A stretch of DNA of 64,000 bases from UBA3839 sp902776985 (lineage in GTDB: Bacteria > Bacteroidota > Bacteroidia > Bacteroidales > Bacteroidaceae), in the NCBI GenBank assembly GCA_902776985.1, contig CACYSD010000003.1:1-64000 (forward strand), in the 5' to 3' direction. The notes below the pieces were generated by a model that did not search any database, was not told the DNA's origin, and saw only the letters and a program-made list of their open reading frames with translations. Every line of letters begins with the position of its first letter. Position 1 is the stretch's first letter. Shown here in pieces: positions 39,777 to 47,425 of this stretch. A program made the position numbers and the translations under genes.

Positions 39777-40405
39777 AATTTCATTGTCTTAGCAGGATTG
39801 CCCATTACGAGTGTGCCGCTCTTCACTGTTCGTATTACGAAACTGCATGCAGCAACACGCGCATTTGATTCAACGGTTGCTCCGTGGTTGATAACGGCTG
39901 CTGTGTAGATGTTTGTTTCGTTTTCTATGTGTACTCCGCCAACGATGGTGGCATGAGTGTCAATTCTGTTCATGTCTCCAATGACAGAGTCGTGACCTAT
40001 TACCACATAGGACTGAATCATATTGCATTTACCGATTTTGGCTTCTGAACCGATTGTAGTGAACGCACCTACTACAGTACCTTCTCCGATTTCAACGTTT
40101 GTGCCGATTCGAGCCGTATGGTGAATCATGGTCATGAATTTACCTCCACGGGAGAGGATCATTTCCATTAATTGTTTACGAATGTCGCCGCCTACGCTGC
40201 AAACAAATACATCGCCGTCTTCCACCTGATAATCGCTAATCTTTCCAAGCATTGGAGGGTAGCCTTTGAATCCATCAAGTGCTGCTGTGTTGTCGTCTAA
40301 ATAGCCTTTGATGTCAAAAACCTCGCCATAGCCGACGCTTTCACGTGCCATGTCGAAGTATGTGCGACCCATTCCTCCTGCACCAATTATAATCAAGTGT
40401 TTCAT
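39773..40405 (-). CDS. NeuD/PglD-family sugar acyltransferase
   Basis: A 210-residue protein with an N-terminal Rossmann-like nucleotide-sugar domain (IIIGAGGMGRTYFDMA) and a C-terminal left-handed beta-helix (IGEGTVVGAFTTIGSEAKIG ... VMGNPAKTMKL). PglD-type relatives acylate the 4-amino group of UDP-4-amino-sugars. The PglE-like aminotransferase at 31687 could provide such a substrate. First gene of the nine-gene operon, preceded by a TAnnTTTG promoter. Confidence 0.86.
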   Translation of the reverse strand: MKHLIIIGAGGMGRTYFDMARESVGYGEVFDIKGYLDDNTAALDGFKGYPPMLGKISDYQVEDGDVFVCSVGGDIRKQLMEMILSRGGKFMTMIHHTARIGTNVEIGEGTVVGAFTTIGSEAKIGKCNMIQSYVVIGHDSVIGDMNRIDTHATIVGGVHIENETNIYTAAVINHGATVESNARVAACSFVIRTVKSGTLVMGNPAKTMKL

Positions 40406-40438
40406 CTATTACTTAGGTAGTGTTATTACATCAAGTTG

Positions 40439-40446
40439 CAAAGATA
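40439..40446 (-). promoter_or_regulatory. TAnnTTTG promoter box of the acyl-sugar operon
   Basis: TATCTTTG on the minus strand, 33 bp before the NeuD-like ATG. A TTTA at -33 spacing of ~19 bp is a partial match. It would drive all nine genes down to 34180. Confidence 0.55.
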
Positions 40447-40464
40447 CGATAAAAAAAGAATATA

Positions 40465-41064
40465 CTAAACATTTTCAAGCAAATTTTGCTGAAGTATGTA
40501 GTTGTAGACATCCTTGTGTAGCCATTTACGTGCTAAATCCGTCTTTCCTTCACGCAATGACTTGCGTATGGCTGTGCTGGAAATATCGTAGATTGGAATG
40601 TCTGAAAAGTGCTCTGTGGTGTTGTCGGGGTGGTGGAGGTCAATGAATGCCGACTCGTTGCGTCCATAGACTATAATGTCATGGTGTGCACGAATCTCAT
40701 CACTCTTGTACCAGCGGCCGAACCTTTGCCAGTTGTCCTCACCGATAATCAATGATATGCTGATTCCGGGATAGGTCTTCTGCAATTGGTTTAGTGTGGT
40801 GATAGTGTATGAAGGTTGCGGCAGTTTTGCTTCGAAATCGGAAACAACGATGTTTGTATGGTTTGCTGTGGCTAACTTTGCCAATTTCAGGCGATTGGCA
40901 AATGGAATGATGTCGCTCTGTTCGTTTTGCTTGAGCGGGTTCAATGGTGAAACCATCAGCCACACTTCATCTACAAGTCCCTTCTTGCAGACTTGTTCTG
41001 CCAAACCTACGTGTCCTTTGTGGATTGGATTGAACGAACCTCCGAATATGCCAATCCTCTTCAT
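40465..41064 (-). CDS. nadD: Nicotinate-nucleotide adenylyltransferase
   Basis: Adenylylates nicotinate mononucleotide in NAD synthesis (199 residues). It starts MKRIGIFGGSFNPIHKGHV with the nucleotidyltransferase GSFNPxHxGH motif, and ends with ISSTAIRKSLREGK (SSTxIR). The ATG at 41064 shares a base with the gmk stop (TGATG). A GTG one codon earlier is less likely. Confidence 0.95.
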   Translation of the reverse strand: MKRIGIFGGSFNPIHKGHVGLAEQVCKKGLVDEVWLMVSPLNPLKQNEQSDIIPFANRLKLAKLATANHTNIVVSDFEAKLPQPSYTITTLNQLQKTYPGISISLIIGEDNWQRFGRWYKSDEIRAHHDIIVYGRNESAFIDLHHPDNTTEHFSDIPIYDISSTAIRKSLREGKTDLARKWLHKDVYNYILQQNLLENV

Positions 41065-41648
41065 CACTTATCCTTTTCATCCGACAGAAAATCGTTGACA
41101 ATCTGGAGGACTTCTGCCTCTGCCTTTTCAAGGTCGTCGTTGACAATCTGGCGGTCGAATTCCTTGGCGCGTGAGATTTCGTATTCGGCACGTGCGACTC
41201 GCTTCTCGATTTTTTCCATGGTTTCTGTGCCACGGTTTACGAGTCTTTCCCTAAGTGCATCGATACTTGGTGGCAGGATGAAAATGCTCAAGGCCCGATC
41301 TCCGAAGTATTCCTTTATGCGTAGTCCGCCGTGAATGTCCACGTCAAAGACGAGGTTGTTGCCTTCAGTCAGAGTTTTCTCCACTTCGCTCTTGAGAGTT
41401 CCGTAGAGTTGTCCGGCAAACACCTCTTCCCATTCTATGAACGCATCTTTTGCTATCAGTTGACGGAATTCCTCTTCGGTCTTGAAGAAGTATTCCACAC
41501 CGTTGCGCTCCTTGCCTCTCGGTGCTCTCGATGTGGCGGATATGGAGAAGTGAAATTCTATACCTTGCTCACGTAAGTAGTTGATTATTGTGGATTTACC
41601 TGTGCCGCTCGGTGCACAGATAATTAGCACTTTTCCGGACTTCCCCAT
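41064..41648 (-). CDS. gmk: Guanylate kinase
   Basis: A 194-residue kinase converting GMP to GDP. The P-loop is APSGTGKSTII, followed by SATSRAPRGKERNGVEYFF (GMP-binding) and DVDIHGGLRIKE. It lies between yicC (1-bp gap) and nadD (one-base overlap), an arrangement common in Bacteroidota. Confidence 0.96.
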   Translation of the reverse strand: MGKSGKVLIICAPSGTGKSTIINYLREQGIEFHFSISATSRAPRGKERNGVEYFFKTEEEFRQLIAKDAFIEWEEVFAGQLYGTLKSEVEKTLTEGNNLVFDVDIHGGLRIKEYFGDRALSIFILPPSIDALRERLVNRGTETMEKIEKRVARAEYEISRAKEFDRQIVNDDLEKAEAEVLQIVNDFLSDEKDK

Positions 41649-41649
41649 T

Positions 41650-42525
41650 TTACATTACATTTAAAACTTGTTCTTTGATTTGTTCCAACTCGTCCTTCAT
41701 CTTGACTACGATGTTTTGCATCTCAGCCAAGTTGCTTTTGCTGCCGGTAGTGTTAATTTCACGACCCATTTCCTGAGCGATGAATCCCAGTTTCTTGCCT
41801 TGTCCGTGACCGTTTTGAAGCGTTTCACGGAAGTAGTTAAGATGGTTTTGCAGACGTTGCTTCTCTTCGTTGATATCGAGTTTTTCAATGTAGTAAATCA
41901 TCTCTTGCTCGAGACGGTTCTTGTCGTAATCAATTCCGGCAAGGCTTTCAAGTCCGTCGGTGATGCGCTGGCGGATCTTCTCCACACGAAGGGTTTCAAA
42001 CTGCTCGATGCTGCGAAGGAGTTGTTCTATATTATCAACCTTCTCGTTGAATTTCTTCTCCAATGCGGCACCTTCCTGTTTGCGGAATGCTACGAGTCTT
42101 TCAACAGCTTCCTCAACGGCTTTCATTGTAACTTCCCATTCGCCATCGCTCAGTTGCTCAACGTCGAGAGAAGTCATAGCGTCGGGCAGGCGAAGTAGGG
42201 TGGGAACCCAATCTGTGGGTTTGGGAATTCCTGTTTCTTCGCACATCTGCTTGATTTGGTTAAAATAAGTAGCTACCACACCTTTGTTGATAGGTGCTGC
42301 AGCCTGAGATTCGTTTTTCTCTACCCAGAGGGCAAAATCCACTTTCCCTCGTTCCAATTGCTTGGCGATGTATTGACGAATCTCCATTTCCTTCTCTCTG
42401 TAGAGTGGGGCGATTCGGGTAGAGAGGTCGAGTGCCTTGCTATTGAGTGACTTAACCTCTACGTGAATTTTCTTGCCTTCAAATGTTGCTACGCTTTTCC
42501 CGTAGCCCGTCATTGATTGTATCAT
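41650..42525 (-). CDS. yicC: YicC-family endoribonuclease
   Basis: A 291-residue protein with the YicC N-terminal signature MTGYGKSVATFEGKKIHVEVKS split around residue 5-25. The C-terminal DUF1732 region is QEMGREINTTGSKSN. YicC-type proteins are reported as endoribonucleases. First gene of yicC-gmk-nadD, with its own promoter box upstream. Confidence 0.93.
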   Translation of the reverse strand: MIQSMTGYGKSVATFEGKKIHVEVKSLNSKALDLSTRIAPLYREKEMEIRQYIAKQLERGKVDFALWVEKNESQAAAPINKGVVATYFNQIKQMCEETGIPKPTDWVPTLLRLPDAMTSLDVEQLSDGEWEVTMKAVEEAVERLVAFRKQEGAALEKKFNEKVDNIEQLLRSIEQFETLRVEKIRQRITDGLESLAGIDYDKNRLEQEMIYYIEKLDINEEKQRLQNHLNYFRETLQNGHGQGKKLGFIAQEMGREINTTGSKSNLAEMQNIVVKMKDELEQIKEQVLNVM

Positions 42526-42556
42526 TGTTGTAAGTCGTAGTTTTTTGTTTGATTTG

Positions 42557-42564
42557 CAAAGTTA
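42557..42564 (-). promoter_or_regulatory. TAnnTTTG promoter box of yicC-gmk-nadD
   Basis: TAACTTTG on the minus strand, 31 bp before the yicC ATG. No strong -33 box. Confidence 0.55.
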
Positions 42565-42595
42565 GTAAATTTGTTTGAGATAATCTTGTTTCAGA

Positions 42596-43060
42596 TTAGA
42601 AATTGAAGCCGTTGGCATTTTTCACTTCGCTCATCACAAATGTACTCTCAAGTGATGCAAGGGAATCGATTGTGCCCAGTTTGTTAAGCACGAACTCCTG
42701 ATAGGCCTTCATATCGCGCGCACGTACCTTTAATATATAGTCAAAGGTACCTGATGTGTTGTAACATTCTACGACATCGGGAATATGGCGGATTCTTTCT
42801 TCAAAAGCTTTGGCAATGTCAGCGTTGATTTGCTTCAACTTCACATTGCAGAAGACCTGCATGCTACGGTTTAATTTGTAGGCATCGAGCACGGCGATAT
42901 ATCCTTTAATATAACCATGCCGTTCGAGGCGTCGTTGGCGTTCAAATACAGGAGTTGTGGTCAGATTAACTGCTTCTGCCAGTTCTTTCGTTGTTAATTT
43001 TGCATTACTTTGTAGGATTTTAAGTATCTGCAAGTCGATTTCGTCTAATGTTTCAGTCAT
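42596..43060 (-). CDS. Lrp/AsnC-family transcriptional regulator
   Basis: A 154-residue regulator with an N-terminal winged helix-turn-helix (LQSNAKLTTKELAEAVNLT) and a C-terminal RAM/ACT-like ligand domain (VVECYNTSGTFDYILKV). It is transcribed away from metY. The two promoters have their -33 boxes only 4 bp apart, so it likely regulates itself and sulfur amino acid synthesis, perhaps with methionine or leucine as ligand. Confidence 0.92.
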   Translation of the reverse strand: MTETLDEIDLQILKILQSNAKLTTKELAEAVNLTTTPVFERQRRLERHGYIKGYIAVLDAYKLNRSMQVFCNVKLKQINADIAKAFEERIRHIPDVVECYNTSGTFDYILKVRARDMKAYQEFVLNKLGTIDSLASLESTFVMSEVKNANGFNF

Positions 43061-43129
43061 TTTGTGGATATTTTTTCTTTGAGAGGTGAATATTTCGATA
43101 TGTGTTAGTTGTTTATTCTTTATATTTTA

Positions 43130-43161
43130 CAAAAGTATTAATAATTTTCCAATTACACAAA
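43130..43161 (-). promoter_or_regulatory. Canonical promoter of the Lrp-family gene
   Basis: On the minus strand TTTG (43158-43161) and TACTTTTG (43130-43137) are 20 bp apart. The -33 box lies next to that of the divergent metY promoter. Confidence 0.75.
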
Positions 43162-43165
43162 TATA

Positions 43166-43197
43166 TTTGGAGAATATTTCTTAACTCCGTACCTTTG
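43166..43197 (+). promoter_or_regulatory. Canonical promoter of metY
   Basis: TTTG (43166-43169) and TACCTTTG (43190-43197) are 20 bp apart. The ~90-nt leader contains a small GC hairpin (GCGG-ttcg-cCCGC near 43230-43242). I recognise no riboswitch in it. Confidence 0.78.
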
Positions 43198-43293
43198 CAG
43201 CGAAAATAAAAACAAAGCATACCGAGTTCCGCGGTTCGCCCGCAAATATTATTCATAATTTGTAATTATTAATTTTTTTATTTTTATAGTATT

Positions 43294-44580
43294 ATGGCAC
43301 AGACAAAACTTCATTTCGAAACTCTCCAACTTCATGTTGGACAAGAACAGCCCGATCCTGCAACCGATTCACGCGCGGTGCCCATTTATCAGACAACAAG
43401 TTATGTGTTTCGCAACTCACAGCATGCAGCAGACCGATTTGGGTTGCGTGACGCCGGCAATATATACGGCCGCCTCACAAATTCCACTCAGGGTGTTTTT
43501 GAAGAGCGAGTGGCTGCCCTCGAGGGTGGTGTAGCTGGACTTGCCGTTGCAAGTGGAGCAGCAGCTGTAACTTATGCTCTTCAGAACATTGCACAAGCTG
43601 GTGACCATATTGTGGCAGCCGACAATCTCTATGGCGGTTCTTATAATCTTATTACTCATACTCTTGCATCACTTGGCATTTCCAACACAATTGTAAAGGT
43701 AAACGATTTGGAAAGCCTTGAGAAAGCAATCCAACCAAACACAAAAGCAGTATATGCCGAGACATTCGGCAATCCAAACAGTGACATCCTCAACATTGAA
43801 GGAGTTGCAGAAGTGGCTCACCGTCACAACATCCCTCTGATTGTTGACAACACATTCGGAACTCCGTTCCTTATCCGTCCTATCGAACACGGAGCAGACA
43901 TTGTGGTACATTCAGCTACAAAGTTCATTGGCGGTCATGGCTCAAGTCTCGGTGGTGTTATCGTTGACGGAGGAAAGTTCAATTGGAAGGCAAACGCAGA
44001 CAAATTCCCAACTCTTGCAAAGCCTGATCCATCATACCATGGAGCTGTATTTGTAGACGTTGCGGGAGCTGCAGCATACGTTACACGTATCCGTGCCGTA
44101 ATTTTGCGCGACACTGGTGCAACAATTTCACCCTTCAATGCGTTTATACTATTACAGGGACTTGAAACTCTCTCTCTTAGAGTTGAGCGTCATGTGTCAA
44201 ATGCACTCAAGGTCGTTGATTTCCTTAACAATCATCCAAAGGTAGCAAAGGTAAATCATCCATCGCTTGTGAGTCATCCGGATCATGAACTTTACAAGAA
44301 GTACTTCCCAAATGGCGCAGGTTCTATCTTCACATTTGAGATCAAGGGAGGTCAGGAAGAAGCATGGCGATTCATCGACAACCTTCAGATATTCTCGCTC
44401 CTTGCCAATGTCGCCGATGTCAAGAGCCTTGTGATTCATCCCTACACAACAACCCATTCACAGCTCTCTGAAGAGGAACTAGCGAATCAGCACATCACGC
44501 CTGCAACCATCCGCCTGTCAATCGGAACAGAGCACATCAACGATATTCTCGCCGACATAGAACAAGCCCTGAATTCATAA
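43294..44580 (+). CDS. metY: O-acetylhomoserine sulfhydrylase
   Basis: A 428-residue Cys/Met-metabolism PLP enzyme making homocysteine from O-acetylhomoserine and sulfide. YQTTSYVFRNSQHAADRF and ALEGG open the family pattern. The PLP lysine is K210 in VHSATKFIGGHGS. The length above 420 and the insert after GGVIVDGGKFNW separate MetY from cystathionine synthases. It is followed 52 bp later by cysK. The bases around the two ATGs (TATAGTATTATGGCACA) are nearly identical. Confidence 0.92.
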   Translation: MAQTKLHFETLQLHVGQEQPDPATDSRAVPIYQTTSYVFRNSQHAADRFGLRDAGNIYGRLTNSTQGVFEERVAALEGGVAGLAVASGAAAVTYALQNIAQAGDHIVAADNLYGGSYNLITHTLASLGISNTIVKVNDLESLEKAIQPNTKAVYAETFGNPNSDILNIEGVAEVAHRHNIPLIVDNTFGTPFLIRPIEHGADIVVHSATKFIGGHGSSLGGVIVDGGKFNWKANADKFPTLAKPDPSYHGAVFVDVAGAAAYVTRIRAVILRDTGATISPFNAFILLQGLETLSLRVERHVSNALKVVDFLNNHPKVAKVNHPSLVSHPDHELYKKYFPNGAGSIFTFEIKGGQEEAWRFIDNLQIFSLLANVADVKSLVIHPYTTTHSQLSEEELANQHITPATIRLSIGTEHINDILADIEQALNS

Positions 44581-44632
44581 TTATTTTTTAATTTATAATT
44601 TATTAGTATCCTTTAATCTCATATATAGTATT

Positions 44633-45580
44633 ATGGCACAAATAGCAAAACAACTTACAGAACTCGTAGGCAACACCCCATTGTTGCAACTTAGTAAGTA
44701 TTCTCAGGAAAAAGGACTTGCTGCACCAGTCGTAGCTAAAGTCGAGTTTTTCAACCCTGGTGGAAGTGTGAAGGATCGTATCGCACTCGCCATGATAGAG
44801 GAAGCAGAGAAGAGTGGTGTGCTCAAACCAGGAGCTACCATCATCGAACCAACTAGTGGAAACACAGGTGTGGGTCTGGCACTCGTATCAGCTGTGAAAG
44901 GTTATCACCTCATCCTCACCATGCCGGAAACCATGAGCGTGGAACGACGCAACCTTGTCAAGGCGTATGGCGCAGAAGTACGTCTCACACCAGGTAAGGA
45001 CGGCATGAAAGGTGCAATACAGGCAGCAGAGGCACTGCGTGATTCCATTCCAGGATCTGTCATCCTTCAACAGTTCGAAAACCCAGCCAACCCTTCACGC
45101 CACTATGCAACAACCGGTCCTGAAATCTGGAATCAGACCGATGGTGATATAGCCGCATTCGTAGCAGGTGTAGGTACTGGCGGAACCGTTTCAGGTGTAG
45201 GTAAATACCTCAAGGAGAAGAATCCTAACGTTAAGGTTTTTGCTGTTGAACCAAAATCCTCTCCAGTACTCAATGGTGGTCAGAGCGGTCCGCACAAGAT
45301 TCAGGGAATTGGAGCAGGCTTTATTCCTAAGACCTATAATTCAGACGTTATCGACGAAGTAATTGACGTAGAGAATGACGATGCTATCCGAACCTCTCGC
45401 GAGGTGGCTCAGAAGGAAGGTCTGTTGGTTGGTATATCAGCAGGTGCGGCACTCTATGCAGCTTTCGATGTGGCAAAACGACCGGAGTTTGCAGGTAAGC
45501 GTGTTGTAGCTCTCTTGCCCGACACAGGTGAACGCTATCTCTCCACAGTTCTCTATGCTTTTGAAGAATATCCTTTGTAA
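44633..45580 (+). CDS. cysK: Cysteine synthase A (O-acetylserine sulfhydrylase)
   Basis: A 315-residue PLP enzyme forming cysteine from O-acetylserine and sulfide. The PLP lysine is K47 in NPGGSVKDRIAL. EPTSGNTGVGLA, GTGGTVSGVGKYLK and VGISAGAALYAA are standard. It probably shares the metY transcript and ends in a clear terminator. Confidence 0.95.
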   Translation: MAQIAKQLTELVGNTPLLQLSKYSQEKGLAAPVVAKVEFFNPGGSVKDRIALAMIEEAEKSGVLKPGATIIEPTSGNTGVGLALVSAVKGYHLILTMPETMSVERRNLVKAYGAEVRLTPGKDGMKGAIQAAEALRDSIPGSVILQQFENPANPSRHYATTGPEIWNQTDGDIAAFVAGVGTGGTVSGVGKYLKEKNPNVKVFAVEPKSSPVLNGGQSGPHKIQGIGAGFIPKTYNSDVIDEVIDVENDDAIRTSREVAQKEGLLVGISAGAALYAAFDVAKRPEFAGKRVVALLPDTGERYLSTVLYAFEEYPL

Positions 45581-45612
45581 TCGGCAATCCCTATTCGTAT
45601 AATATGAATTAC

Positions 45613-45652
45613 CCCTCTCTGATCATCACATTGATGTTTAGAGAGGGCTTTT
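45613..45652 (+). terminator. Rho-independent terminator of metY-cysK
   Basis: CCCTCTCT (45613-45620) and AGAGAGGG (45640-45647) form a perfect 8-bp stem followed by CTTTTCGTTT. It lies 32 bp after the cysK stop. Confidence 0.82.
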
Positions 45653-45927
45653 CGTTTCTGCGTCAATATAGCAGGTTGTTTTGTATTAAAAAGCTGAAAA
45701 TCAACAACGTAAGCATGTTTACGTTAAGATAAATCACATTTCTTTCTTACACGCTGTGTACAATTTGTTATGTTCTTACACATAGATGTAATGAATATAT
45801 CACCGTTTTGTAATGAACATTATCATAATTTTCATCAACGTTTCAAATGAAAAGGGTAATTTTGTACTCGATAATAAAACAGGTTGTCCATTAATCATAA
45901 ACACAAAATAAAATAAAACCGAAGATT
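45653..45927. other. Gene-free stretch with two small repeats and a promoter
   Basis: No gene is seen. It holds an inverted repeat AACGTAA/TTACGTT (45706-45725), a direct repeat TTCTTACAC at 45744 and 45773 (29 bp apart), and a promoter box at 45857-45864 for the next genes. Confidence 0.6.
45857..45864 (+). promoter_or_regulatory. TAnnTTTG promoter box before the BspA-like gene
   Basis: TAATTTTG at 45857-45864 lacks a TTTG at the usual -33 distance. The predicted leader covers the 30-codon frame at 45928 before reaching the leucine-rich repeat gene. Confidence 0.5.
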
Positions 45928-46020
45928 ATGCTTGTTTATATCCTATGCTTTTTTCTTGCCATTGGAGCATTTAAGTTCCTTTGGCTTTGCTGGAACAACT
46001 TACAAAAGGACAAACACTAA
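45928..46020 (+). CDS. Possible 30-aa membrane peptide
   Basis: A 30-codon frame (ATG at 45928, TAA at 46018) encodes one strongly hydrophobic segment, LVYILCFFLAIGAFKFLWL, and a polar end NNLQKDKH. It follows the promoter and precedes the BspA-like gene in a different frame. It could be a real small membrane protein, a leader peptide, or the remains of a signal sequence for the next gene. Coding status is unproven. Confidence 0.35.
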   Translation: MLVYILCFFLAIGAFKFLWLCWNNLQKDKH

Positions 46021-46061
46021 TTACTCATTTTTTCTACAAATCACAAACACGACACAAGAGA

Positions 46062-47084
46062 ATGATTAGGACTAAAGCATTGGCTTACGACATAGCTGTA
46101 GATAATGCTGACGGAGTGACTATCTACTACAACTACGTTAACAATGGAAAAGACCTGGAAGTAACCACTTGCGGAAATGGTGGTTATAGCAGTGTAGTTG
46201 TGATACCCGAGAATGTCATTTACATGAACAGAACCCGAAAGGTGATAAGCATCCGAAACAGCGCTTTCGAGGGATGTAATGCTTTGACAGGTGTCAGGAT
46301 TCCTGACAGTGTGACGAGCATTGGCAATGATGCATTCAAAGGATGCAGCTCATTGGTGTCTGTCATCATACCCGGCAATGTTACAAGTATTGGCGACAGA
46401 GCCTTTTGGAATTGCTGCGGACTTACTTCCATAAGGATTCCCAGCGGCGTGACAAGCATAGGCGATAGCGCATTCTATGGTTGTAGCGCATTGTCCTCCG
46501 TCACATTCGGAAAAAGAGTTACGAGTATAGGCAACCAGTCATTCTGCGGTTGCTGCTCCCTTGCTACCATTAAGATACCTGTCAGTGTGCGAAGCATAGG
46601 CTATGAGGCATTTGCTGGCTGCAGCGACCTGACCAGTGTCATCATCCCTGCAGGAGTGCGATGCATAGGCAACCGGGCTTTCTATGGATGTGATATACCC
46701 GAAGTGATTTGCAATATAGAGCACCCTTTCAATATCTTTGGAAAGTCTTTTACTGACAACACCTTCTACAATGCTACTCTTTATGTACCCGAAGGTACAC
46801 TTTATAAATACAAGTCGAGAAAGGGGTGGAAGGATTTTGTGTATATAGAGGAAATGATGCCGGAGATACCAGCTTCATCATTGATGTCGGACAATAACGG
46901 AGGATTTGGTGGTAATGGTGGTTATGGAGTAACCACAGCTAGTGTGTTCAGCAATGCCATTCAGTCAGGTTGCGTTGCTATACTCAGACTTGGCCAGAGA
47001 TCTTTCAGAGCCATTGCCCGTCTTTTGAAGAAAGACAATCCTGTTCTTTCAAAGTCTCCAAATATCGCAATCGAAGGAATGTGA
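46062..47084 (+). CDS. BspA-type leucine-rich repeat protein
   Basis: A 340-residue protein from the ATG at 46062; the frame is open to 45981 but those residues look non-coding. Seven or so ~23-residue LRR_5 repeats (pattern IPxxVTSIGxxAFxGCSxL) fill residues ~50-210. In Bacteroidota such proteins are usually secreted and bind host or surface ligands. Here no signal peptide is seen (MIRTKALAYDIA) and no C-terminal sorting domain. The end has a Gly-rich stretch (GGFGGNGGYG) and a basic tail. It may be cytoplasmic, or its export signal has been lost. Confidence 0.8.
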   Translation: MIRTKALAYDIAVDNADGVTIYYNYVNNGKDLEVTTCGNGGYSSVVVIPENVIYMNRTRKVISIRNSAFEGCNALTGVRIPDSVTSIGNDAFKGCSSLVSVIIPGNVTSIGDRAFWNCCGLTSIRIPSGVTSIGDSAFYGCSALSSVTFGKRVTSIGNQSFCGCCSLATIKIPVSVRSIGYEAFAGCSDLTSVIIPAGVRCIGNRAFYGCDIPEVICNIEHPFNIFGKSFTDNTFYNATLYVPEGTLYKYKSRKGWKDFVYIEEMMPEIPASSLMSDNNGGFGGNGGYGVTTASVFSNAIQSGCVAILRLGQRSFRAIARLLKKDNPVLSKSPNIAIEGM

Positions 47085-47177
47085 TATCCATACTGGATAG
47101 AGAGTATAGAACGCTACAGTTAAAAGGATAACAAACTTTACACTTTGGATATTTAATCTAAATCATAACGATATTTT

Positions 47178-47312
47178 CAAGTACTTAAAAGTAAATTTCT
47201 AAATACACAAAAATATTTTTCCAAGTACTTGAAAAATTCTTAATATTAAAGTGTGTATATCTATGAAGTTTAGATTGTTTATCCTGAAAGAGTTGATTGT
47301 ATATCCTGAAAG
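47178..47312. repeat. Motifs in 22-bp register (array 3)
   Basis: CAAGTACTTA (47178) and CAAGTACTTG (47222), near-perfect palindromes, are 44 bp apart, with a weak match at the midpoint (47200). Then TATCTATGAAG (47258), TATCCTGAAAG (47280) and TATCCTGAAAG (47302) step by exactly 22 bp. The motifs differ from arrays 1 and 2, but the spacing is the same. Confidence 0.6.
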
Positions 47313-47372
47313 TATAGAGAAAATGTGGCGTATAAGTTACTCACGTTTATTTGTTACATCATAATATTAACG

Positions 47373-47407
47373 CAAATGGCTCTCTGCTTAGTGCGGGGAG
47401 CCATTTG
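47373..47407. terminator. Bidirectional hairpin between converging genes
   Basis: CAAATGGCTC (47373-47382) and GAGCCATTTG (47398-47407) form a perfect 10-bp stem, 18 bp after the GH57 stop. Neither side has a strong T-tract. It probably ends the glycogen operon transcript. Confidence 0.6.
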
Positions 47408-47425
47408 TGCTTATAGAAAGATTAA

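Larger units (their letters stand above)
47085..47425. other. Gene-free convergent intergenic region with 22-bp-spaced motifs
   Basis: About 340 bases between the converging BspA-like and GH57 genes, with no credible gene. It holds the palindrome pair at 47178-47231, the direct repeats at 47258-47312 and a hairpin at 47373-47407. Confidence 0.7.

Noticed and set aside
43204..43293. Riboswitch in the metY leader
   Set aside because: A sulfur-responsive riboswitch would fit, but I see only one small GC hairpin and A/T-rich sequence and cannot match a known SAM or SAH riboswitch consensus.
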